Shown here in pieces: positions 1 to 6,064 of a stretch of 6,072 bases of DNA (positions within the stretch are counted from its first letter, which is position 1; each line of letters begins with the position of its first letter). Below the pieces are notes generated by a model. It did no database searches. It was not told the origin of the DNA and saw only the letters and a program-made list of their open reading frames with translations. The translations under genes were made by a program, and so were the position numbers. Origin of the DNA: Synergistaceae bacterium (lineage in GTDB: Bacteria > Synergistota > Synergistia > Synergistales > Synergistaceae). Where the stretch lies: positions 1-6,072 of the forward strand of contig JAISDQ010000045.1 in assembly GCA_031264605.1 (NCBI GenBank), read 5' to 3'.

Positions 1-135
1 AGGATGACATGGTTGAGCAATGATAAAGCGGTATTGGCTACACTCAGCATATTTACGAATGAAGGTCCGGGAGGCCGAGGGCGTATGTTTGATGGGTATT
101 TCTTTTATGTAGATTTACACGACGAGGAGGGTTAA
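1..135 (+). CDS. Possible 3' end of an upstream gene, cut by the window edge
   Basis: Frame 1 is open from the first base to a TAA at 133-135, giving about 44 codons, and would end in ...YFFYVDLHDEEG. An in-frame ATG lies at 4-6, but the frame is open to the edge, so it is more likely the C-terminal tail of a longer protein. The stop is followed one base later by an ATG with a strong ribosome-binding site, the usual spacing of two coupled genes. I recognise no family. An open frame this short could be chance, and the base composition is AT-richer than the operon downstream, so this is a tentative call. Confidence 0.3.
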   Translation, partial: RMTWLSNDKAVLATLSIFTNEGPGGRGRMFDGYFFYVDLHDEEG

Positions 136-136
136 C

Positions 137-193
137 ATGAGCGGAAAATACGAAAAGGCACACGAGATGCTACAGTTGATAGAGTGGTCGTAA
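137..193 (+). CDS. 18-codon ORF with a strong ribosome-binding site; leader peptide or gene remnant
   Basis: ATG at 137 lies six bases after GAGGAGGG (123-130), the best Shine-Dalgarno match in the left part of the window, and one base after the TAA of the preceding open frame. The reading frame, beginning MSGKYEKAHEML, stops at TAA 191-193. Frame 1 is open again from 136 to a TAA at 244-246 and reads ...VVVKDKEFYPMIFSGHPEKL, so a frameshifted, decayed gene is one explanation. The alternatives are a short translated leader or a chance ORF. No function can be assigned. What is seen is a good initiation site in front of a very short frame. Confidence 0.25.
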   Translation: MSGKYEKAHEMLQLIEWS

Positions 194-325
194 AGGATAA
201 GGAATTTTATCCAATGATTTTTTCCGGACATCCTGAAAAATTATAACCGCTCCCGAACGGAACGACGGAAAGATTTTGATATATGAAAATAAAATAGTTG
301 TTCGCCATTTTACTGTGAGGGGGAG
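194..325 (+). other. AT-rich non-coding stretch upstream of the operon
   Basis: No convincing gene occurs here on either strand; a minus-strand frame that crosses this area (170-442) lacks family features and runs into the start of the dehydrogenase gene. The operon promoter should lie here or further left, but I cannot fix it: TTGATA (276-281) has no good -10 box at 16-18 bp, and TAAAAT (290-295) has no good -35 box. I saw no strong hairpin or riboswitch-like fold by eye. Confidence 0.4.
317..325 (+). promoter_or_regulatory. Ribosome-binding site of the beta-hydroxyacid dehydrogenase gene
   Basis: The purine run GAGGGGGAG abuts ATG 326. Its GAGG part (317-320) is five bases from that ATG, while its GGAG part (322-325) is six bases from an in-frame TTG at 332. 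The site therefore does not separate the two starts. A TTG start would give a protein beginning MRISYIGIG, closer to the usual family N-terminus. Confidence 0.5.
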
Positions 326-1207
326 ATGGAATTGAGGATAAGCTACATTGGAATAGGCGAAATGGGTGTCGGAATGGCCCGCAATATTCTCGGGAAAAAC
401 GGCTCTCTTGTCATTTGGAACAGGACGAGGGACAAGCCTCACGTCAAATCCCTCGCCGAAGAGGGCGCCGTGCTGGCGGAAACTCCGGAAGACGCGGCGG
501 CTCAGTCGGAATTCATCTGCGTCAACCTCACGGCGGACGCGGCGGTGAACGCCGTCGTTTCACGGATAGCGCCGCACGTGAAACCAGGCTCCATATTGCT
601 GGATTTCAGCACCATTTCACCGGAGACGGCGAAATCCCTGTACGATATGATGCTGCGCCATGACGCCCATTATCTCGACTGCCCCGTGAGCGGCGGTTCG
701 TCAGGCGCCTCCGCCGGGACTCTGACCATCATGGTCGGCGGAGGCGAGGCCGCCTTCGAAAAAGCGGGGCCAATATTCGGAATGTGCGGCGTCAACATTC
801 AGTACATGGGGCCCAGCGGCATGGGACAGAAAGCGAAACTCATAAACCAGCTTCTGACGTGGGTCAATCAGGCCACGGTGTGCGAAGCGATGCTTCTTGC
901 CGAAAAATCCGGAATAAATACCCGTTCGCTTTACAAGGCGCTTCTCACGTCGTGGGGGAGAAGCTGGATGCTCGAACGTTCCGTGGAAAAATATATAATC
1001 CCGCGCGATTTCGATTCGCCGTCAGGCGTGGAGCTTATGGTAAAAGATTTCAACCTAATAATCGGCATGGCGGAGCGCGCGGGGTGCGGCATCCCGATAG
1101 CCAAGGCGGCGAAGCGCCCGTACGATGCCGCGATGGAGCGCGGGCTGGCAAAGAAAGACCCGTCCGTGATCATCGAAGTGATGGCCGAAACCAACACGCC
1201 GCAATAG
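326..1207 (+). CDS. NAD(P)-dependent beta-hydroxyacid dehydrogenase (3-hydroxyisobutyrate dehydrogenase / tartronate semialdehyde reductase family)
   Basis: A cytosolic oxidoreductase of 293 residues, a normal family length, that reversibly oxidises a 3-hydroxy acid to the semialdehyde or oxo acid. The N-terminal Rossmann domain carries GIGEMG (residues 9-14). The second strand ends in WNRT (31-34), where Asn-Arg rather than Asp suggests NADP(H), as in GLYR1-type reductases. The substrate loop DCPVSGGSSGASAGTL (118-133) matches the family signature. The catalytic Lys is K171 within GMGQKAKLIN, with N174 three residues on. The C-terminal half is the helical dimerisation domain. ATG 326 was chosen as the first start with a ribosome-binding site; TTG 332 is a close rival. 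It opens the operon, 25 bases before the IlvD-like gene. Members include 3-hydroxyisobutyrate, tartronate semialdehyde, succinic semialdehyde and 2-(hydroxymethyl)glutarate enzymes. The family is certain, the substrate is not. Confidence 0.93.
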   Translation: MELRISYIGIGEMGVGMARNILGKNGSLVIWNRTRDKPHVKSLAEEGAVLAETPEDAAAQSEFICVNLTADAAVNAVVSRIAPHVKPGSILLDFSTISPETAKSLYDMMLRHDAHYLDCPVSGGSSGASAGTLTIMVGGGEAAFEKAGPIFGMCGVNIQYMGPSGMGQKAKLINQLLTWVNQATVCEAMLLAEKSGINTRSLYKALLTSWGRSWMLERSVEKYIIPRDFDSPSGVELMVKDFNLIIGMAERAGCGIPIAKAAKRPYDAAMERGLAKKDPSVIIEVMAETNTPQ

Positions 1208-1220
1208 GCGTGAAACGATC

Positions 1221-1224
1221 AGGA
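1221..1224 (+). promoter_or_regulatory. Ribosome-binding site that fixes the start of the IlvD-like gene
   Basis: AGGA lies eight bases before ATG 1233. An in-frame ATG at 1224 overlaps this element and has no purine-rich site of its own upstream. The protein from 1233 begins MRSDAIKKG, the typical bacterial DHAD N-terminus, which supports the later start. Confidence 0.6.
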
Positions 1225-1232
1225 TGGTGAAA

Positions 1233-2894
1233 ATGAGAAGCGACGCGATAAAAAAAGGATCCACGAGGCTGCCGCACCGGGCCATGCTAAAGGCGCTGAC
1301 GCTGACCGACGCCGAGATGGAGCGCCCGTTTGTGGCCGTGGTCAACTCGAAGAGCGACCTAATTCCGGGGCATATCCACCTTGGCGACATTGCCGAAGCG
1401 GTTAAAGCCGGAATCAGAATGGCGGGGGGAGTCCCGTTCGAATTCAACAACATCGGGGTCTGCGACGCGCTGGCCATGAGCCACCTTGGGATGAAATACT
1501 CGCTCCCGAGCAGGGAGCTGATAGCGGACGGGATAGAATCTATGCTGATCGCGAATCCGATGGACGGCGCGGTATTCATCCCGAACTGCGACAAGACAGT
1601 CCCAGGCATGTTGATGGCCGCTTGCAGAGTGAATATCCCGAGCATTTTCGTGAGCGGCGGGCCGATGATGGCCGGAAAATTCGAGGGGCGTCGGATAGCC
1701 GGCTCCGATCTGACGGAAGCCGTCGGCAAATACAGCAAGGGCGAGTATGACGACGCGCAGATGAAGGAACTAGAGGATCACGCGTGTCCGGGCTGCGGCG
1801 CGTGCGCCGGAATGTACACCGCGAATTCCATGAACTGCCTCACGGAAACTCTTGGGCTGGCGTTTCCGGGAAACGGAACCATCCCCGCGGTCGTGTCCGA
1901 ACGCAGAAGGCTTGCCAAGGAAACGGGCATGAGGATAATGGAGTTGATAAAACATAATACGAGGCCGAGCGACATCCTCGCTGACCGCGCTTTCGAGAAC
2001 GCGCTGAGGGCCGAAATGGCCATAGGATGCTCGACCAATACCCTGCTGCACCTCCCGGCGATCGCGAACGAGCTGAATAAAAAGATCGACCTCGGCTACG
2101 CGGACAAAATAAGCCGCGAGACGCCCCAGCTTTGCAAACTGAACCCCGCCGCGGCGGCGTATATTGAGGATCTGCATTCGGTCGGCGGCGTCAGCGCCAT
2201 TTTAAAGGAACTGTACAATCACGGCCTGATTGACGGCGGCGCGGCGAGCGTCCTTGGGATATCTTTCGGCGAAATGCTCGCGAATGTCAGGCCCGCCGAC
2301 GGGGTAGTGATACGGCGCTTCGAGGATCCGTGGCGAGGCGAAGGCGGACTCGCTGTCATGCGCGGGAACCTGTGTCCGGATGGCGCGGTGGTAAAGCAGG
2401 GCGCCGTCCTGGAGAACATGCTCAGGCACACGGGGCCGGCCAGGGTATTCGACAGCGAGGAATCGGCGTCCGAGGCGATTTATTCGGGAAAGATACAAAA
2501 AGGAGACGTCGTGGTCATTCGCTACGAGGGGCCGAGGGGCGGCCCCGGGATGCAGGAGATGCTGACCCCCACGTCGATGATCGCCGGGCGGGGATTGGAC
2601 GGTCATGTGGCGCTGATAACAGACGGCCGCTTTTCGGGCGTGACGCGCGGGGCCTGCGTGGGACACATTTCCCCGGAAGGGGCGGACGGCGGCCTGATAA
2701 GTCTGATAGAGGAAGGAGACCGGATCAGCATCGACATTCCGTCCCGCAGGCTCGAACTTCTGGTCGACGACGAAACGATAGAACGGCGCGGGCAAAACTG
2801 GCAGGGGCCGCCCGATCGAAAAATCAGCGGTTATCTCAAAAGGTACGCGAAAATGGTCTCGTCCGCCTGCGAGGGCGCGATACTGAAAGATTGA
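1233..2894 (+). CDS. ilvD: IlvD/Edd-family Fe-S dehydratase, dihydroxy-acid dehydratase-like
   Basis: A cytosolic dehydratase of 553 residues, typical of dihydroxy-acid dehydratase (DHAD), which turns 2,3-dihydroxy acids into 2-oxo acids; relatives act on sugar acids. It starts MRSDAIKKG. Cluster and metal motifs are IGVCD (C77), PNCDKTVPGM (C119, D120, K121) and CPGCGACAGMYTANSM (C185, C188, C191). Cys at position 77, where the E. coli [4Fe-4S] enzyme has Asp, points to the [2Fe-2S] type with C77, C119 and C191 as ligands. The C-terminal domain has PTSMIAGRGL (446-455) and LITDGRFSG (461-469), with S468 as the expected catalytic base. An oddity is CDALAMSH where the family usually reads CDGIAMGH. 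The gene lies between a hydroxyacid dehydrogenase and a VOC protein, with no other branched-chain biosynthesis gene in view. The substrate may therefore be a catabolic dihydroxy acid. The symbol reflects sequence resemblance only. Confidence 0.9.
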   Translation: MRSDAIKKGSTRLPHRAMLKALTLTDAEMERPFVAVVNSKSDLIPGHIHLGDIAEAVKAGIRMAGGVPFEFNNIGVCDALAMSHLGMKYSLPSRELIADGIESMLIANPMDGAVFIPNCDKTVPGMLMAACRVNIPSIFVSGGPMMAGKFEGRRIAGSDLTEAVGKYSKGEYDDAQMKELEDHACPGCGACAGMYTANSMNCLTETLGLAFPGNGTIPAVVSERRRLAKETGMRIMELIKHNTRPSDILADRAFENALRAEMAIGCSTNTLLHLPAIANELNKKIDLGYADKISRETPQLCKLNPAAAAYIEDLHSVGGVSAILKELYNHGLIDGGAASVLGISFGEMLANVRPADGVVIRRFEDPWRGEGGLAVMRGNLCPDGAVVKQGAVLENMLRHTGPARVFDSEESASEAIYSGKIQKGDVVVIRYEGPRGGPGMQEMLTPTSMIAGRGLDGHVALITDGRFSGVTRGACVGHISPEGADGGLISLIEEGDRISIDIPSRRLELLVDDETIERRGQNWQGPPDRKISGYLKRYAKMVSSACEGAILKD

Positions 2895-2899
2895 GGGAG
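2893..2899 (+). promoter_or_regulatory. Ribosome-binding site of the VOC gene
   Basis: GAGGGAG begins within the TGA stop of the IlvD-like gene (2892-2894), which suggests translational coupling. Its GGGAG part is ten bases from ATG 2910 but only one base from the in-frame GTG 2901, so ATG 2910 was preferred. Confidence 0.45.
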
Positions 2900-2909
2900 C
2901 GTGAAACAA

Positions 2910-3338
2910 ATGTGCGAGGTTTACCTGAAGCCGCTTCATATCAGCATGAGCGTGCGGGATCTGGACGAGTCCATGAAGTGGTACGAGGAACATCTTGGAT
3001 TCCGCGCCGTGTTTTCCATGTACATACCGGCTCATCACGCCAGGATCGCGTTCATGAGGCACGGAGATTTTGACATCGAGCTGGTGCGGCACGACGACAC
3101 CAGGCCGATACCACCCGAGCGGCTCGACCCTCACGAGGACCAAAAGACTCAGGGAACCAAGCATATCGCGTTCCTGGTGGAGGACGTCGACTCCGTTGCC
3201 CGGCGTCTTGAAAGCGAGGGAGTTGAAATAGCCGCCGCGCCGAAAGTCATGGAAAACAAGGAAGCCGGGGTCAGGGAAAAGATCTGTTTCGCGAGGGACT
3301 GCAACGGAATCGCCATAGAGTTCATACAGCGCTTGTGA
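2910..3338 (+). CDS. VOC-family metalloprotein (glyoxalase I / methylmalonyl-CoA epimerase-like)
   Basis: A small cytosolic protein of 142 residues made of two beta-alpha-beta-beta-beta modules, the vicinal oxygen chelate fold. The first module is about residues 7-60 and the second about 82-140. The four expected metal ligands are all present: H10 (LKPLHIS), E57 (FDIELV), H85 (TKHIAFLV) and E137 (IAIEFI). An active divalent-metal enzyme is therefore likely. Helix one reads LDESMKWYEEHLGF, common in this family. Members include lactoylglutathione lyase, methylmalonyl-CoA epimerase, dioxygenases and resistance proteins, and the sequence alone does not choose among them. It sits 15 bases after the IlvD-like gene and before the transporter, so a role on an intermediate of the same pathway, such as epimerisation or removal of a reactive oxoaldehyde, is inferred. 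GTG 2901 would add three residues. Confidence 0.85.
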   Translation: MCEVYLKPLHISMSVRDLDESMKWYEEHLGFRAVFSMYIPAHHARIAFMRHGDFDIELVRHDDTRPIPPERLDPHEDQKTQGTKHIAFLVEDVDSVARRLESEGVEIAAAPKVMENKEAGVREKICFARDCNGIAIEFIQRL

Positions 3339-3404
3339 CATAAAATCAGGCTCCGATTCACGAACCAGCGCAAGACTTTTTTAAAATGAGGAGAGTGCGT
3401 CGCC
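3339..3404 (+). other. Spacer between the VOC and transporter genes
   Basis: This 66-base gap is the longest inside the operon. It holds a T-run and A-run (TTTTTTAAAA, 3377-3386) and the transporter's ribosome-binding site GAGGAGAG (3388-3395), nine bases before ATG 3405. I see no convincing hairpin before the T-run and no -35/-10 pair, so read-through from upstream is the simplest reading. Confidence 0.4.
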
Positions 3405-4877
3405 ATGAGTGAAACCGCGAAAAACGGCAATATCAGATTTTTCGACATCGATGGGGTTCAGACCGGACAGCCGGTCAAGGGAAAACGAGGCGTCTGTCTC
3501 GCGTTTTCGTTTGTTATTTTTATCGTCTGTTACCTTCTTCCGCTGGGCGGCATTTCGCCGACCGCGAACCGCGCGTTGGCTCTGGTGCTCGCTGTGATCT
3601 GGATATGGATAACAAGCTGCGTGCCGCTTGCCGTCGGTTGTCTCATCCTCGCCGTTGGCGGCCTTTTTCTGAAATTGTTCAATTTCGGCGAATTCGCGGC
3701 GTCATTCGGAAACTCGCCGTTTCTGCCGATGATAGGCCTTCTGATAGTCTCTCTGGGCGCGGGTAAGACCAACATCGCGCGCCGCGTGGCTTACATATTT
3801 CTGTCGACCATGGGGCGCTCGCCGGCGATGATATTGCTCGCGATCAGCGCGGCCACAGCGGTCGTTTCGGCGTTCGTCTCAAACCTGGGCACCACGATAG
3901 TGATGTCCTCCATATCCATAGCGATCATGACGGAAATGGGCGAGGAAAAGGGGCGAAGCGGGCTGGGCAAGGCGATAATGCTGGCCATTCCGATGTTCTC
4001 CATGATAGGAGGCCTGACGCTCATAAGCGGCAGTCCCAGCACAAACATGATGGGCATATCCATGCTGGAGAGTTACACTGATAAGGAATTCACCGTCACT
4101 TACGCGCAATGGGCAAAGATCGGCATCCCGAGCGGGCTGTTGCTGCTGATACCGTCGTGGATCATCTACAAAAACGCGTTCGGCGTCCGCGGAAAATCCG
4201 ACAAGGATATCGACATCGACCTGTTCAAGCGTAAACTGAAGGAACTCGGCCCGCTTCGCGGGGCCGAACTTCGCTGGATAATCATAGTCGCGTTCATGGT
4301 GATAAGCATGATCACCGGGGTTCTCAGCATGGGGATGGCGGCTTTGCTCTGCGGAACCGTCGCGGTACTGCCGGTCGTGGGGTGCGTCGAGCCGAACGAC
4401 GCCATAAAATCACTGCCGATGGATGTCCTTATACTGATCGGTTTCAGCCCGATAATTGCCAACATCATCAACAATTCCCAACTGGGCGTGTGGTCGGTGA
4501 ACAACCTCTTCGGATGGACGGCCAGCCTTCCCGGATATGTTCTCATGCTGGCCATGACTTTTATTATGGCGATAATGACCAATGTTTGCGCGAACGCCAC
4601 GATAGGCATAATAGCCGTCTGCATTACCGCGCTGACCCCGCTGGTAATCGCGAGCGGGATGAACCCGTCGCTGGTGCTGCTGCCGGCGATGTACATGGGA
4701 AGCTGCACGACGGTTCTTGGAGTTCAGACAAACGTGGTGCTCACCTATCATTACGGTTACTGGGAGATGAAGGACACCTTGAAACCGGGAATTGCCGCCG
4801 CCATCCTCTGGAGCGTGGTGACCACGACGGTGGCGTACTTCGTCGGCCCCTTGATAGGGATGCCGCTTTACCTGTGA
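3405..4877 (+). CDS. DASS/SLC13-type anion (di/tricarboxylate-like) transporter, divergent
   Basis: An inner-membrane protein of 490 residues with about a dozen hydrophobic segments, starting near residue 30 after a polar N-terminus; a charged loop (about 261-288) separates the two halves. The inverted-repeat layout of the divalent anion:Na+ symporter family is visible. Half one has SNLGTT (159-164) followed by GSPSTN (209-214). Half two has TNVCANAT (392-399) followed by VLGVQTN (437-443). These fall where the family has its SNT and TPPN sodium and substrate motifs, but three of the four are altered, so ion coupling and substrate may differ. Typical substrates are succinate, malate, citrate, tartrate or sulfate. 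As last gene of the operon it probably imports the compound the enzymes act on. ATG 3405 was chosen because GAGGAGAG lies nine bases upstream. The superfamily is likely, the substrate unknown. Confidence 0.85.
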   Translation: MSETAKNGNIRFFDIDGVQTGQPVKGKRGVCLAFSFVIFIVCYLLPLGGISPTANRALALVLAVIWIWITSCVPLAVGCLILAVGGLFLKLFNFGEFAASFGNSPFLPMIGLLIVSLGAGKTNIARRVAYIFLSTMGRSPAMILLAISAATAVVSAFVSNLGTTIVMSSISIAIMTEMGEEKGRSGLGKAIMLAIPMFSMIGGLTLISGSPSTNMMGISMLESYTDKEFTVTYAQWAKIGIPSGLLLLIPSWIIYKNAFGVRGKSDKDIDIDLFKRKLKELGPLRGAELRWIIIVAFMVISMITGVLSMGMAALLCGTVAVLPVVGCVEPNDAIKSLPMDVLILIGFSPIIANIINNSQLGVWSVNNLFGWTASLPGYVLMLAMTFIMAIMTNVCANATIGIIAVCITALTPLVIASGMNPSLVLLPAMYMGSCTTVLGVQTNVVLTYHYGYWEMKDTLKPGIAAAILWSVVTTTVAYFVGPLIGMPLYL

Positions 4878-4912
4878 GGCCGCCGCGAGGCGACGCGGGA
4901 TTCAAAAATTTT

Positions 4913-4936
4913 ACGGGCCCCCGCGCGGGGGCCCGT
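4913..4936 (-). terminator. Strong GC hairpin between convergent genes; intrinsic terminator
   Basis: ACGGGCCCCC (4913-4922), loop GCGC, then GGGGGCCCGT (4927-4936): ten perfect base pairs. Read on the minus strand, the stem begins ten bases after the stop of the 4947-5996 gene and is followed by AAAATTTTTGAA (4901-4912), an imperfect U-tract. On the plus strand it lies 35 bases after the transporter stop but lacks a T-run, though it may still slow or protect that transcript. It best serves the minus-strand gene and may act both ways. Confidence 0.8.
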
Positions 4937-4946
4937 ATCGATGTCT

Positions 4947-5996
4947 TCAGCAGCAGGTGTGGCCGTGGGCGTAAAAACTTATCGGGTACGAAAGATATTG
5001 AAGTTCGTCGAGCTGGTCAACCGTTACGTAACCGGGCCGCGCGTTTATCACGGTCGGTATTCTGTTCACGATGGTCGCGCAGGTGTGCTCCACCGTGAGC
5101 GGTTTTTCGACCGAGAATTTCACGTCGGGAACGCCCGTGATCTTCCAGTCGCACATGTCGCCGTCCTCGGGGCCGTAAACCTTGCCAATGCACGAGGTTA
5201 CGATCGCCGGGCCCTGATACGTCTCCGTCGTGACGACGAAACTCGTTCCTATGCAAAGCCCCTTCTTGATGGTCTCTCCCACCGTTCCGCTGTAGAGGTC
5301 GGAGTCGTGGAAGTACGGGACCGATTTCTGCGACTGCGACTTGATCGTCCAGCCCATTTTCGCGCACAGTGATTCGTTCGAATTCCAGACATACGAAGGT
5401 TCCAGGGTTTCGGGATGCGCTATCTGCTTCTCGAATTCCTCGGGAGTGAGCCCGACTCCGTGGGCCTTGGCGAGCGCTAGCCCGTAATCCTCCACGTTGT
5501 AGCTGACAGCCCCTTCGATCTTGTCGATTCTGTGAACGCCGCCGGCGACGTTCGCGATCATGTTGATCCAATAGATGTCCTGCATCCCCGAGCCGACCAC
5601 GGTGCAGCCGTTTTCTTTCGCTATCCTGTCGAGTTTGTTGGTGAGAGCCGACGCCGTCGTCCAGGGGTAGATCGCTTCCTCGCAGGTGGAGACCACGCTT
5701 ATTCCGCGGGAGGCGCATTTCTCGAAGTGCGGATACACATCGCCGATGAAGCTGAAGAGCGTGACGACCGCGATGTCGGGATCGGTTTCGTCGAGCACGG
5801 CGTCCGCGTCGCTGCGAATGGGCACGCCCAGTTTGAAGCCGAGTTCGGCATAGTCCCCAACGTCCATTCCAACCACGGCTGGATTTACGTCTATGGCGCC
5901 GACTATCTCGGCCCCGCTCTCGTACAGGTAACGGAGAATGACCTTGGCCATTTTGCCGCACCCGTACTGAACCACGCGAAGTTTTTGATTGTACAT
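4947..5996 (-). CDS. 2,4-diaminopentanoate dehydrogenase-like NAD(P)-dependent amine/imine oxidoreductase
   Basis: A cytosolic protein of 349 residues, close to the length of 2,4-diaminopentanoate dehydrogenase (the NAD(P)-dependent deaminating enzyme of anaerobic ornithine degradation) and the related native amine dehydrogenases. The N-terminal DapB-like Rossmann domain has YGCGKMA (11-17), with Ala where a third Gly is usual. AIDVNP (34-39) ends strand two in Asp36, which suggests NAD. DVYPHF (86-91) and STCEEAIYPW (103-112) are family hallmarks. The C-terminal part has EHTCATIVNRIPTVINARPG (303-322), matching the family's ATAAIVVN-IP-V stretch. The chain ends in HGHTCC (344-349), a metal-ligand-like tail I do not expect in the family. 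ATG 5996 follows GGGGGT (6003-6008, minus) by six bases. It converges on the operon and has its own promoter. No ornithine aminomutase genes (oraS/oraE) are in view, so the substrate is open. Confidence 0.85.
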   Translation of the reverse strand: MYNQKLRVVQYGCGKMAKVILRYLYESGAEIVGAIDVNPAVVGMDVGDYAELGFKLGVPIRSDADAVLDETDPDIAVVTLFSFIGDVYPHFEKCASRGISVVSTCEEAIYPWTTASALTNKLDRIAKENGCTVVGSGMQDIYWINMIANVAGGVHRIDKIEGAVSYNVEDYGLALAKAHGVGLTPEEFEKQIAHPETLEPSYVWNSNESLCAKMGWTIKSQSQKSVPYFHDSDLYSGTVGETIKKGLCIGTSFVVTTETYQGPAIVTSCIGKVYGPEDGDMCDWKITGVPDVKFSVEKPLTVEHTCATIVNRIPTVINARPGYVTVDQLDELQYLSYPISFYAHGHTCC

Positions 5997-6002
5997 GATT
6001 GC

Positions 6003-6008
6003 ACCCCC
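6003..6008 (-). promoter_or_regulatory. Ribosome-binding site of the diaminopentanoate dehydrogenase-like gene
   Basis: On the minus strand GGGGGT lies six bases before ATG 5996. The match to the consensus is imperfect, but it is the only purine-rich element in the short leader and supports this start. Confidence 0.5.
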
Positions 6009-6035
6009 ACAAAAAAGTTTTATCTACATAATAAA

Positions 6036-6064
6036 ATAATAAGACATATCCGCTCAAATTTCAA
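6036..6064 (-). promoter_or_regulatory. Sigma-70-like promoter of the minus-strand gene
   Basis: Read on the minus strand, TTGAAA (6059-6064) and TATTAT (6036-6041) are separated by exactly 17 bases, each one mismatch from the -35 and -10 consensus. Transcription would start near 6029, leaving a leader of about 33 bases before ATG 5996. The surrounding DNA is AT-rich, as expected for a promoter region. Confidence 0.65.

Noticed and set aside
271..304. Candidate promoter for the operon (TTGATA at 276-281, TAAAAT at 290-295)
   Set aside because: The two boxes overlap the wrong spacing (8 bases apart) and neither has a good partner at 16-18 bases, so no promoter is claimed.
1055..1738. A 227-codon minus-strand open frame across the dehydrogenase/dehydratase junction
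   Set aside because: It is antisense to two conserved genes, has no plausible ribosome-binding site or motif, and is explained by third-position GC bias.
2202..3341. A 379-codon minus-strand open frame opposite the IlvD-like and VOC genes
   Set aside because: It lies opposite two well-supported genes with intact motifs, is rich in Arg, Pro and His as expected for GC-rich antisense, and shows no family motif.
3339..3390. Possible internal terminator or attenuator before the transporter gene (T-run 3377-3382)
   Set aside because: No stable GC-rich hairpin precedes the T-run; the best pairing found by eye is only two or three bases.
4382..5098. A 238-codon plus-strand open frame running from inside the transporter gene across the hairpin
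   Set aside because: It overlaps the transporter in another frame, crosses the terminator stem and has an Arg/His-rich composition typical of a shadow frame.
5017..6057. A 346-codon minus-strand open frame in another frame of the diaminopentanoate dehydrogenase-like gene
   Set aside because: It is Arg/Gly-rich with no recognisable domain, and would start upstream of the mapped ribosome-binding site; the overlapping frame has clear family motifs.
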